A stretch of 37,584 bases of DNA from an uncultured cyanobacterium (GTDB lineage: Bacteria > Cyanobacteriota > Cyanobacteriia > PCC-6307 > Cyanobiaceae). The translations under genes were made by a program, and so were the position numbers. The stretch spans positions 1-37,584 of the forward strand of contig CAIOCZ010000088.1 in NCBI GenBank assembly GCA_903856805.1, written 5' to 3'. This document shows, piece after piece, positions 16,196 through 25,700 of this stretch. The notes beneath the pieces are model-generated. The model worked only from the letters and a program-made list of their open reading frames with translations, did no database searches and had not been told where the DNA came from. Positions within the stretch are counted from its first letter, which is position 1. Each line of letters opens with the position of its first letter.

Positions 16196-16614
16196 ACGTT
16201 GCGGAACCCATGGGTTTCCTGGGCACTGGCTGGGCGTTTCCGCCAGCCTTCTCCCCGGGGGGGCAGCAGGTGGCGATGGTGTCTGATGAGGAGGACATCC
16301 AGCAATCCCTGGGCTTGCTATTCGCCACCCGACTTGGAGAACGTCGGATGCAGGAAGGTTATGGCGCTTCCCTGCAGGATTGGCTGTACGCCGAAGTGGA
16401 TGAGGAGCTGGTGAGCCAATTGAGCACGTCGATCGAGGAAGCCGTACTGCTGCACGAACCGCGCATCGAGCTGCTTGATCTGGACGTGAGCCTTCATCCC
16501 CAGCTAGATGGAGTCTTGCTGATCCGCATCGACTACCAGATTCCTACCACCAACTCCCGCTTCAATATGGTGTTTCCTTTCTACCTGAACGAGGCCACTT
16601 CGGTGAGCATCTGA
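16192..16614 (+). CDS. eCIS baseplate wedge protein, gp25-like (Afp9-like)
   Basis: A 140-residue GPW/gp25 protein. The conserved EDIQQSLGLLFATRLGERRM segment carries the EPR-like wedge motif region, and the chain ends in short strands (IRIDYQIPTTNSRFN). It anchors the first sheath ring to the baseplate. It is the link between the spike group and the two giant wedge proteins, and the next gene starts three bases after its stop. Confidence 0.92.
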   Translation: MNVAEPMGFLGTGWAFPPAFSPGGQQVAMVSDEEDIQQSLGLLFATRLGERRMQEGYGASLQDWLYAEVDEELVSQLSTSIEEAVLLHEPRIELLDLDVSLHPQLDGVLLIRIDYQIPTTNSRFNMVFPFYLNEATSVSI

Positions 16615-16617
16615 GCC

Positions 16618-19600
16618 ATGGACCAATCCCTCGCGCGATGGCTGATGGTGGATGACCCCTTCGGTTGGGGAACAACCGCCGAGTCGCGTAGGCGACAGGC
16701 GCCGGATCCACGGGCGGTGGCGCTGGATGGCCGTGGGGATGCGGATCAGATCCGCTTCGTGCAAGAGATGGCCAAGGTGCTGCGTTGGCCGGATCCTGCG
16801 GACGCCGGCCGTTCCGCCTCGGCCTTAGCGGAGGGAGCACCGCTCCATTGGGACCCCTTTTGTTGCCATTCGGAGCTCACGCCGGAGGCCATGGCCGCGT
16901 TCAGTTTGGCGGATCCTGGTTCGGGCGCCTTCAGTGAAGCCCAGCTCCGCTGGCTCGGTCGTCCCCACTTTGCCCTGCTCCTGGTGTTCATCCGCTTGCT
17001 GCGGCACCAGCGCGAGCTGTTGAACGCCCTTCCTGCTCGCCATCTCCACCACTTCTATCAAGATCGGCTCGGCTTCACGCCGCTGCCGGGGGAGCCCGAT
17101 CGGGTGACAGTGGCGTTCAGCCTGATGGAAGATGCCCTTCCCCAGGTGCTGGCGGCCGGCACCATGCTGCGGGCTGGGGTGGATGGCTTGGGACGGGAGC
17201 GCTTCTACCGGACGCTCACGGATCTTTCAGTCAACCATGCCAGGGTGCGCCGGCTGCGGGCCATTCAGCTGGAGCGGGGTCTGATCAGCCTGGACACGCT
17301 CCAGGTGGAGGAGGCGGTTCCCAGCCAACGGTTCGAGCGCATGCTGCGATTGGTGTACGGGGACGATGGCCCGTCGGTCGAGGGGCTCCGCGCCCTGCTG
17401 CCCACCCTCCGCTTTTGCTCGATTGATGGCAAGGCGGAGCACCTGCAGCTGGAACTGCATGAGTTTGTGCGGCTGATGCGTCTGGTGCGCCAGCGCACCG
17501 ACGCAGGGGCGGATCAGGAATGGGCGGCCATCAATCACTGGCTCGGGCTCGACCCGTTGTTCCAGAGCGGTGTGCTCACCGATCCGCGCGATTTCAGTCG
17601 CAACGTTGCAGCGAGCCTGCTGGGGCCCAATGGAGGCGCGCTGGATTGGAAGGCGGATGGCCTCAGTGAGGTGAACAGCATTGATGATCTCCACGTCTGC
17701 CGCGACGAAGAGGCGGTGCAGACGTTCCTCCGGCGCCTGTTCACTGCCCCGTCCTGCCGGCTCCTCCACGACCTGCCGCCCGAGGGGCGAGGCAATCAGG
17801 ACGCCCTCTTCTCGGCGCGGCTGCAGACCTTCGTGCGGCTGATGACGATGAAATTGCACATCGACGGCCAATGGCAGCAGGTCAACTGGTTGCTGGAGCG
17901 CTGCGGCAAACGGCGCCGGCAACTTCCCAGCTGGCAACTGGACCCCGGCAGCCCCAACTCCTGCTCCACCCGGTTCGCCGAAAACCTGGCCCTGGCGTTG
18001 GGGAGCAAGGACGCCAATGGGATCCCCTGGCCCGTGGCTCCAAAGGGGGAGCCATCCCCCGACGTGCCCGCCATCATCCCTGTCCCGTGCTGGGGTTATT
18101 TCACGCATCTTGAGGTCCTGGAGCGGCGTTATGCCCTGCCCCTGGAGGACCTCCTCCGTCTCTGTGTCCTGGCGGAGCAGGTGGTGAAGGGGCAGACCAG
18201 GGGGGACGCCTGGGCGCCCATCCAGGAGCTGCTGCGGGCCGCCCACAGCGAACGCTGGCTCACGGCACGTCGGGCCAGCCTCGACCGCTGCCTTGACGGC
18301 CACGAGGATGAGGAGGCCTTCACGCGCCTGCTGCGGCAGGCCCTGCCGGCGACCAAGAGGGGCGGGGCGGCGTCGACCGCGGCCCCGGGGTCGGCTGAGG
18401 CCTCGTCGATGTCCTGGCAGAGCTATCTAGACCAGCTGGCTCCCTGGTTGGCGCCGGGTGCTGCCGAAGCCCTGGAGCGCTTCGGGGCGCTGTTGCGGGC
18501 GCCCGGCACCGATCCCCGGCGTCTGAGCTGGGGGCAGGTGGTGGCCCTGGTGGAGGGGGCGCAACGGACCGCCACCGGGGAGCAACCACCGGCCCTCAGT
18601 CGGATCGATTGGCGTCAGTTGCACGGCGGGGAGCAGGAGATCGTGGCGGAGGCGATGGCCGCTGGAGAGGCGCTGGAGCCCTGTTTCCGTCGGCAGCGGG
18701 CTGGGGTGGGCGAGGCGCCGGCTCCCAAAGCGGGCCCTGGCTTTGGGGTGGCGAGCCGGCTCCTGGGCCTGGCGGAGGGATTCCGCCGCATTGAGATCAC
18801 CTTTCGCTTCACGGCCGCGAGCGGCACGCCGGAGGCCCTCCTGGCGTCCCTGCGGGCGCCCGACGGTGAGCTCCTCGAGGCCGACGATTGCGCGGGTTTG
18901 CCGCCCCCGTCACCTGAGCAAGCCGGCTGGGGCTTGAACCAGGCGCTTCTGGTGGAGGTGAGCACGGCGGAGGGCTGGTGGGTGCTGCCCATCTCCCGGG
19001 CCAGCCTGCGGGAGGAGATCGCTCGGCAGCCCGAGCCATGGGATCTGACGGTTGCCCTGGAGTTGACCCCCTCCGATCCGCCGCTGGCGCCGCTGGCGGC
19101 GGGGGATCTGCCCCGGCTGCGGCTGCGGCTCCGCCCCTGGCGGGAGGGCAGCGGTGATGCTGACCCCTGGTGCAGTTGCGGGGGCTTCGAGGAGCTGCGG
19201 CTGGTCAACGCCTTGCTGCGGGTGGAGGTGAACGGGCTCAAGGGGCTGCGCCTTCAGCAGGAGGGCGTCTCCGTGGATCCCCGCGAGCCGTTCACACCCT
19301 TTGGCAGCAGTCCGGAGGTTGGTCGATGCCTTTACATCAGCCATCCGGAGCTGATGGACGGCGATCTGGAGGAGATCCGCTTCACCGGGAGGTGGAAGGG
19401 CCTGCCCGCCGATCTGAAGACCCACTACGGCTCCTACCGCGGCTGGCCAGGCCTGGCCGCCGCTGGGGCCGTAACGGCGGAGAGCTTCCTGACTGATCTG
19501 AGCCTTCAGGTTCGCCATAGAGGCGCGGAGCAGGAGATCAAGTCCCTGCCGTTGTTCGCGAAGAAGGGCGACACCCTGGCGCTGGGCGGCCGCCTCACTC

Positions 19601-21324
19601 CGCTCTCCGCCCCGTCCGCGGTGATGGCCGCGGCGGAGAGCGTGGAGGATCTGCGGGAGGAGGCGCGCCTGTGGTGCTGGCGGTTGACGCCCACCGATTT
19701 CGGCCATGGCATCTACCCCACCCTCGCGGCCCGCAGGGTGCAGGAGATGGTCGTGGCGATCAGCGGCGCGGCTGGCCGGCAGGCCCTGGCGATGGCCGAC
19801 GCGATGGCCAGCCGGCAGGGCAGCCTGCAACAGCGCTACGACCAGGCCCTCCAAGCGGCCGGCGCCACAACGGTCAATCCCGACGATTACACCGTGCCTG
19901 AGCCCTACACCCCCCTTCTGGAGGGGCTGGAGGTGAGCTATAGCCGTTCCCAGGTGCTCGGCACCGCCGGGGTGGCGGGGGGGCAGCTGCTGCGGGTGCA
20001 TCTGTTCGGGGAGGAGGAACCGCTGGCTCTGCCGCCTCCCTCCCCGCCCGGAGAGGAGGAGGCGGGCGGGGAGGCGCCGTTGCTGCTGCCCAGCCATCCC
20101 CACCCCGGCGAGCTGTGGTTGGAGCTGGACGGTGCCCGACCCCGGGAGCCGGTTGCGCTGGCCTTCCAGCTGGAGGAGGGCAGCGCCCGGGGGCCGCGAC
20201 CCACCCCGGCGGTGCAGTGGGATGTGCGGCAGGGCTGGGAGTGGCAGCCGTTGCCGGTGGGGGGGGATGGCACCGACGGCCTGCTCCACAGCGGCATCCT
20301 GCGCTTCACCGTGCCGGACACGTTGGGGGAGCGTCTGTGGATCCGAGCCAGCTTGCGGGCACCGGTGGAGGCTTACGCCACAGTGCTGGCGATCCAGAGC
20401 CAGGCGGTGGAGGCCGAGGCGGTGCCGCCCCTCGTGGATGCCGCCGAGGAGGGGGAGGATCCGGCCGACGCGACGGTGGCGGGGGATCCGGGCTCCCAGC
20501 AGCCCCTGGCGCCCCACAGCATCACAGCCCTGGAGGAGCCGCAGCCTGCGATCGTGGCGATCCACCAGCCCTTCAGCTCCCGGGCCGGGCGGGCCGCCGA
20601 AACGGAGGCGGAGCTGGGGATCCGGGCTGCGGAGCTGCTGCGCCACAAAGGCCGGGCCCTGGCGGGCTGGGATTACGAGCGGCTGCTGTGGGAGGCCTTT
20701 GCCAGCCAGTTGCACACGGTGGTGTGCCAGCCGGTGCGGGAGGGCCAGCCGGTGGAGGTGGTGGTGATCCCCGATCTGCGGGCGCAGGTGCCCCGCAACC
20801 TGTTTGCACCCGGCGCGCCGGCCGATCAGCTGGCCGCGATGGAGCGCCATCTGCGTCAGCGCTGCCCGGCGGAGGCCGAGCTGGTGGTGCGCAATGCCAC
20901 CTATGTGCATGTGATGGCGCGGTTGTGGGTGTGCCTGCGGGAGGGCGTGGATCCGGCCTATGCGGAGCGGGAGCTGCGGCAGTCGGTGATTCGCGTGTTG
21001 TCTCCCTGGTGTTTCGATCCCGGCGCCGAGGTGCGACTGGGCGGCGAGGTGCGGGTGAGCGACCTGGCTGCAGCGATCGATGCGCTGCCGTTTGTGGCCT
21101 ATCTGGAGCGGTTGCGGCTGTTTCTGGTGGATCCTGGCGGCAAGCCCTTGCGCCTGGATGGGCTGGAGACCAGCAGTGAGGAGATCCTGAGGGCTCCTGC
21201 CGCGGATGTGGTGCTGATTGCCGCTCCCAGCCACAGCATTGAGTTTGTCTCGGCCACCGCTCCCTTGTCCTCCCTGGTCGGGATCGGTGCCATGAGGATC
21301 GAGCTGGATTTCCAGGTCGCCTGA
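16618..21324 (+). CDS. Giant eCIS baseplate J-like wedge protein (Afp11/12 group)
   Basis: A 1568-residue baseplate protein. The N-terminal part (HHFYQDRLGFTPLPGEPDR and GTMLRAGVDGLG) and the C-terminal part (KGRALAGWDYERLLWEAF, ILSPWCFDPG-like RVLSPWCFDPGAEVRLG) are baseplate J/gp47-type domains found in gp6-like wedge proteins. The long middle region, rich in Ala, Gly, Leu and Glu with alternating low-complexity stretches, is not one I can assign. It is larger than typical Afp/PVC members. I cannot decide between Afp11 and Afp12 from sequence reading alone; the second giant protein at 22791 is its likely partner. It starts three bases after the gp25 gene. Confidence 0.85.
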   Translation: MDQSLARWLMVDDPFGWGTTAESRRRQAPDPRAVALDGRGDADQIRFVQEMAKVLRWPDPADAGRSASALAEGAPLHWDPFCCHSELTPEAMAAFSLADPGSGAFSEAQLRWLGRPHFALLLVFIRLLRHQRELLNALPARHLHHFYQDRLGFTPLPGEPDRVTVAFSLMEDALPQVLAAGTMLRAGVDGLGRERFYRTLTDLSVNHARVRRLRAIQLERGLISLDTLQVEEAVPSQRFERMLRLVYGDDGPSVEGLRALLPTLRFCSIDGKAEHLQLELHEFVRLMRLVRQRTDAGADQEWAAINHWLGLDPLFQSGVLTDPRDFSRNVAASLLGPNGGALDWKADGLSEVNSIDDLHVCRDEEAVQTFLRRLFTAPSCRLLHDLPPEGRGNQDALFSARLQTFVRLMTMKLHIDGQWQQVNWLLERCGKRRRQLPSWQLDPGSPNSCSTRFAENLALALGSKDANGIPWPVAPKGEPSPDVPAIIPVPCWGYFTHLEVLERRYALPLEDLLRLCVLAEQVVKGQTRGDAWAPIQELLRAAHSERWLTARRASLDRCLDGHEDEEAFTRLLRQALPATKRGGAASTAAPGSAEASSMSWQSYLDQLAPWLAPGAAEALERFGALLRAPGTDPRRLSWGQVVALVEGAQRTATGEQPPALSRIDWRQLHGGEQEIVAEAMAAGEALEPCFRRQRAGVGEAPAPKAGPGFGVASRLLGLAEGFRRIEITFRFTAASGTPEALLASLRAPDGELLEADDCAGLPPPSPEQAGWGLNQALLVEVSTAEGWWVLPISRASLREEIARQPEPWDLTVALELTPSDPPLAPLAAGDLPRLRLRLRPWREGSGDADPWCSCGGFEELRLVNALLRVEVNGLKGLRLQQEGVSVDPREPFTPFGSSPEVGRCLYISHPELMDGDLEEIRFTGRWKGLPADLKTHYGSYRGWPGLAAAGAVTAESFLTDLSLQVRHRGAEQEIKSLPLFAKKGDTLALGGRLTPLSAPSAVMAAAESVEDLREEARLWCWRLTPTDFGHGIYPTLAARRVQEMVVAISGAAGRQALAMADAMASRQGSLQQRYDQALQAAGATTVNPDDYTVPEPYTPLLEGLEVSYSRSQVLGTAGVAGGQLLRVHLFGEEEPLALPPPSPPGEEEAGGEAPLLLPSHPHPGELWLELDGARPREPVALAFQLEEGSARGPRPTPAVQWDVRQGWEWQPLPVGGDGTDGLLHSGILRFTVPDTLGERLWIRASLRAPVEAYATVLAIQSQAVEAEAVPPLVDAAEEGEDPADATVAGDPGSQQPLAPHSITALEEPQPAIVAIHQPFSSRAGRAAETEAELGIRAAELLRHKGRALAGWDYERLLWEAFASQLHTVVCQPVREGQPVEVVVIPDLRAQVPRNLFAPGAPADQLAAMERHLRQRCPAEAELVVRNATYVHVMARLWVCLREGVDPAYAERELRQSVIRVLSPWCFDPGAEVRLGGEVRVSDLAAAIDALPFVAYLERLRLFLVDPGGKPLRLDGLETSSEEILRAPAADVVLIAAPSHSIEFVSATAPLSSLVGIGAMRIELDFQVA

Positions 21325-21370
21325 ACCCCACTTTTCTGTCCCCCTGTTTGCCCTTTCAGTTGTTTCAACC

Positions 21371-22675
21371 ATGCCTAATCCCACCACCAAAAGCCGTCAA
21401 GAGCTGCGATCACGGTTTGTGCGGAACGCGATCCCCACAGAGGCGGATTTCGCCGACCTGATCGCCGCCAGCCTCAACCTGGCCGATGACGGCCTGCGCA
21501 AGTTGCCGAATGAACCGCTGAGCTTGGTGCGCCAGAAGGCGGATCAGGCGACGGTGTTGCGCTTCTTTGCCGACCCTGCAGCGGAAGGATCCGTCTGGCA
21601 GATGAATCTGGTCGGCACGCAAGAAACCGGTCTTGGCTTTGCCAATCAGACGGGAATGTCGATTTTATTTCTGGATGGGCCGACGGGCAATGTAGGAATT
21701 GGCACACAGACTCCCTACGGTAAACTTACCATTTCTGAGATGGTTGGCACCAAGGCATCGGCCACTCTGGGCGCAAGGGCCTCGTTGGTGATCGACCATG
21801 AAGATTCACCTGGCGGCGGTAGCATCCTCTTTCGCAGAAAGGGGAGTCTAAATGTAAGTGGCGATTATGCCTACATGGAGTATTGGGGCAAAAATCCACA
21901 CGTCAGCAACGCTGATGCAGGTTTGCTTACGATTGGAATCCAAAATGATGCCGATGACCATATCGCATTGATGCCCTCAGGAAATGTGGGAATTAATACC
22001 CTTGCCCCGGCGTATAAACTCCATGTCAATGGCACGGCTGGGGTGAGCGGCCAGGTCGACCTGGTGACGGGGAGCAATCCGATTCGCTTCTCTGGGGTCT
22101 ATTCTGGCTTTCCAGATAATGCACTCAATACTGCCGAGATCTGTAACAGTACAGCTGGTGATAAACGCCTCATTATCGCTGGCAACAAGTCTGCTGGAGG
22201 TTCGGTTTCGAGTAGGAGGATTGTTGGCATCTATGATGATCTGATTGTTAACGGCGTCGTTGTGCGAAAGGTCTGGGCGGCCACTGGGTATGCCAACGAT
22301 GAGAAAAATGAAGGACAGCTCTTAGATCGAATCTTAAATGTCACTAAGCTATTGGGCGCGGAATCAGTATTGCGAATCACCTACTTTGATAACTTTAGGG
22401 TCATGGGAGATATGGTAGGAGCCAGGTGGGAAATTCGCATTAATGGCCAAAACGCTACTCCGGCAATTGTTCTAGATAGATACGAAAAATCTACTTCTAA
22501 TAATTCGCATATCTCAGGAACGTTGGTTGGATATGCCAAAAATCTCAAAGCTGGAACTTATGAGATCCAGGTCTGGGTGGGTACTATACCCGGGACGAAT
22601 GCTCCAGATGTGTTTACTGGATGGGCTGGGCAGACATGGACTCTCGAGGCGGAAGAGGTTAGGTTAAATAGTTAA
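21371..22675 (+). CDS. eCIS tail fibre (Afp13-like)
   Basis: A 434-residue fibre. The N-terminal part (RSRFVRNAIPTEADFADLI) is the sort of baseplate-attachment segment seen in cyanobacterial eCIS fibres. Two GNVGI motifs (GNVGIGTQTPYGKL and GNVGINTLAPAYKL) are typical of trimeric phage fibre shafts. The C-terminal 150 or so residues have a beta-rich receptor-binding look and drop to about 37-38 percent GC in counted lines, against about 75 percent in the next gene. That suggests the tip was acquired by recombination. It would determine the target cell. It lies between the two giant wedge genes, an unusual position. Confidence 0.85.
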   Translation: MPNPTTKSRQELRSRFVRNAIPTEADFADLIAASLNLADDGLRKLPNEPLSLVRQKADQATVLRFFADPAAEGSVWQMNLVGTQETGLGFANQTGMSILFLDGPTGNVGIGTQTPYGKLTISEMVGTKASATLGARASLVIDHEDSPGGGSILFRRKGSLNVSGDYAYMEYWGKNPHVSNADAGLLTIGIQNDADDHIALMPSGNVGINTLAPAYKLHVNGTAGVSGQVDLVTGSNPIRFSGVYSGFPDNALNTAEICNSTAGDKRLIIAGNKSAGGSVSSRRIVGIYDDLIVNGVVVRKVWAATGYANDEKNEGQLLDRILNVTKLLGAESVLRITYFDNFRVMGDMVGARWEIRINGQNATPAIVLDRYEKSTSNNSHISGTLVGYAKNLKAGTYEIQVWVGTIPGTNAPDVFTGWAGQTWTLEAEEVRLNS

Positions 22676-22790
22676 CTTTTTCTTCAAATCTTGTGAGTTA
22701 ACCATTGCTTCTGCGGCTGATTTTTCACCCAGTCAACCGCGTTCTGTGGGCTCCAGGGCCTGTCAACGCACCACCGATCCGTTGAACGAG

Positions 22791-25700
22791 ATGACCACGC
22801 TGCCCCCCTCCATCACCCTGGATTCCGCTCCCCATCCCGCCTTGAGCTACGCCGGGCTGCGGGCCGAGGCGCTGGAGCTGCTGGGGCGGCTGTGCGGTGC
22901 TCAGTGGAGCGATTTCAACACCCACGATCCGGGCATCACGATCCTCGAGCAGTTGTGCTTTGCCCTCACCGAGCTGGCCTATCGCAGCCAGTGGCCGATG
23001 GAGGATCTGCTTGCCAGCGCCGGCGCCGATTGGCAACCGGCCGCGGCGGAGATTCTCAGCGGCGATCCGGTGACGCGGGACGATCTGCTGGCCCTGCTGA
23101 GGGCCCTCGGCTGCCAGGGGATGGTTGTGGATGGGCTGGATCAACCGGACCTGCCCCTCTACTTCCGCCCCTCCACCACAGCCAGCGTCCTGGCGGGCCG
23201 GGGTGAGGGGGACAGCGCCCCCCCCGTGGCCGGTGATCTGGAGCTGGAGGCCAACCTGGAGACCAGCCGGGCGAGCGGCCCCCCGCAACCCGTGGCCCCC
23301 CGGGGCATCTGGCGCGTGGCGGCCCAATTGGGCGGCCACGGCTCAGCGCTAGTTCCCGCTTCCCTGCTCTCGATCGCCCAGCACCTCCACGGCACGCGCC
23401 TGTTGGGCCGCGATTTCACCCTGGAGGTGCTGGTGCCCTTCGAGGTGGTGGTGCAGGCGGATCTGGAGCTGGTGTCGCCAGCGGTGGCCCCGGGCCTGAT
23501 GGAGCGCCTGAGCGCCTGTCTCGATGCCGTGATCACGGAGGTTGGGGCCACGGGCGCAGCCTGTGGCCTGCGCACCGCGGCCCTGATCCAGGCCCTCGAC
23601 ACCCTGCCGGAGGTGCGTCGGGTGATCTCCCTCGGTCTGGCGGGCAGCCCGGCAGGCCCCTTCCATGCCTGGCATCTTTCCCTGCCAGGTCGGGGCGCCC
23701 GCCTCCACCCCGCCTCCCCCATTCGCCTGGTGCACCGCGGCCTGCCCCTGGAGCCGCCCCCCGCCAGCCCGCCCCCCGCCCTCCCGGTCGCCGTCAGCAC
23801 CTCCAGGCTCGCCACTGCAGCGGAGGCGCTGGAGCTGGCCGTGGCTCCAGCCCCCGCGGCCCGCTCCGGCCGCCGGCGCACGCTCTCCAGCCCGCGTTCC
23901 CTGGCCCGCCAACTGCCCGCCGTCTATGGCGTCGGCCCCGCCGGACTGCCAGCGGATGCCACCCCGGAACAACGCGCCCGGGCCCTGCAGCTGCGGGCCT
24001 ACCTGCTGTTTTTTGACCAACTCCTGGCCAATGGCGAGGGCCAGCTCGCCTTCGCCTCCCAACTCCTCGCCCCCGTCGACCCCAGCGACCCCAACCCCCT
24101 CGATGCCGAGGCGGTGCGGCTGGCCAGCGATCGGGAGTTGCCGCTCACGGATCTCTCCGATCTTTTCCACGGCACCCCCGCCCAGTGGCAGGAGGACCTG
24201 CGGCAGGCCCTGCGTGCCAGCGCCCCCCCTGGTGTGGCCCGCCAACGGGCCGACTTGCTTGCCCACCTGCTGCGGTGTTTCGGGGAGGAGCTCGACCTCG
24301 AGGTGCCCCTGCGCGGGGGTGACCAGGCGGCGCCGTTCACGGAACAGACCCTCATAACCAGCCTGGTGGTGGCCCGCTCGGAGTTTCTGCGCCGCATCGT
24401 TCCCCTCACGGGCGGGCGCGGCTCCGGCCCCGACCTGCTCGCCAGCGACGCCAGCCAGGGTCCCTTCGCCGAGCGGTTGTGCCGCAAGCTCGGCCTGGCC
24501 CTCAGCCCCGATGGCACCCCGCCCCTGCTCGTGATCGAGCATCTGCTGTTGCGGCCCCTCGCCGATGACAGCGGCCAACGGGTGCAGGGGGGGGAAGATC
24601 CGATCCCCTTCCTCTCCGATGTGGCCCGCCCCGATCCCTGGAGCGGCCGGGTGAGTGTGGTGATCGACGCCGCCCGGCTGCCCGCCATGGCCGACGTCGA
24701 TCGGGATCGCTGGCTGGTGCGCCTGCTGCGGCAGGAGCTGCCGGCCCATCTGCAGGCGGAGCTCCACCTCCTCGCCGACGACCCGGCCACCCCCGGCGAG
24801 GGTCCTTGGAGCGCCATGCTCAATGCCTGGTGTCGCTTCCGCGCCCTGCTCCAGGCCCATCGTCTCGCCGGCCTGGGCGCTGCGGACACCGATCCTGCCG
24901 ATCCCATCCAGCCGCTGCTGCGCTCCCTGCGCCTGCGGGACAGCCGTGATTGCCTCCTCAGCCTGCTACGCATCGGTCTTCCCTGGCCCCTGCGGTCCAT
25001 CCCCCTGCCGGAGCAGGTGATGGTGGCCAGTGGCCAGACCGGGGCCATCGAGCTGCCCTACAGCCAGAAAGGGGTGCGCTATCAGCTCGTGGACATCGCC
25101 AGCGGTGCCCTGGTCGGGGAAGGTGCCGAGGGCACCGATGGCCCCCTCACCCTCGCCACGCCGTTGATCAACGACGACCTCACCCTGCGGGTGCTGGCCA
25201 GCGTGCTCCCCACGCGCACACCGGATCCTGGTGTTTCGGTCTCCGGGGTGGCCCTCACCGCCAGCGGCCGGGCTCGCTCCACCTTGCTCACGGGCGCGAT
25301 TCGGATGGTGGAGGGCATCGATGTGGGGTTGTCCTTGAGCCTCCTCGATCTCTGCCCCAACCCCCTTCCCCTTCTCCATCCCGAGGGGACGGCCCTGGTG
25401 ATTGACCACGGCCAACGCCTTTATGTGTTGATCCTCGCCAGTCAGGAGGGCGTGGTGTACGAGGTGATCGACGACGCCCAGCGCAGCCTGCCCCATAGCC
25501 GCCAGAAGCCCCTCAGCGCTCCCGTGACCGGCACCTCCCGGCCGATTTTTCTGGAGTTGTTCGATGCCGCCACGGAGGATCGGGATCTGGCCGTGCGCGC
25601 CAGCCTGGAAAAGCGGCGCGGGCGCGCCCGCGCCGAAGACAGAAGGGTGCTCACCATGGTGCTGCCCCTGCGGGTGCGGGCCAATCCGGCAGTGCCGCTG

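Noticed and set aside
18910-21390. Minus-strand open frame of 826 codons
   Set aside because: It is antisense to the giant baseplate gene in very GC-rich DNA, and is rich in His, Arg, Gln and Gly in the way typical of shadow frames.
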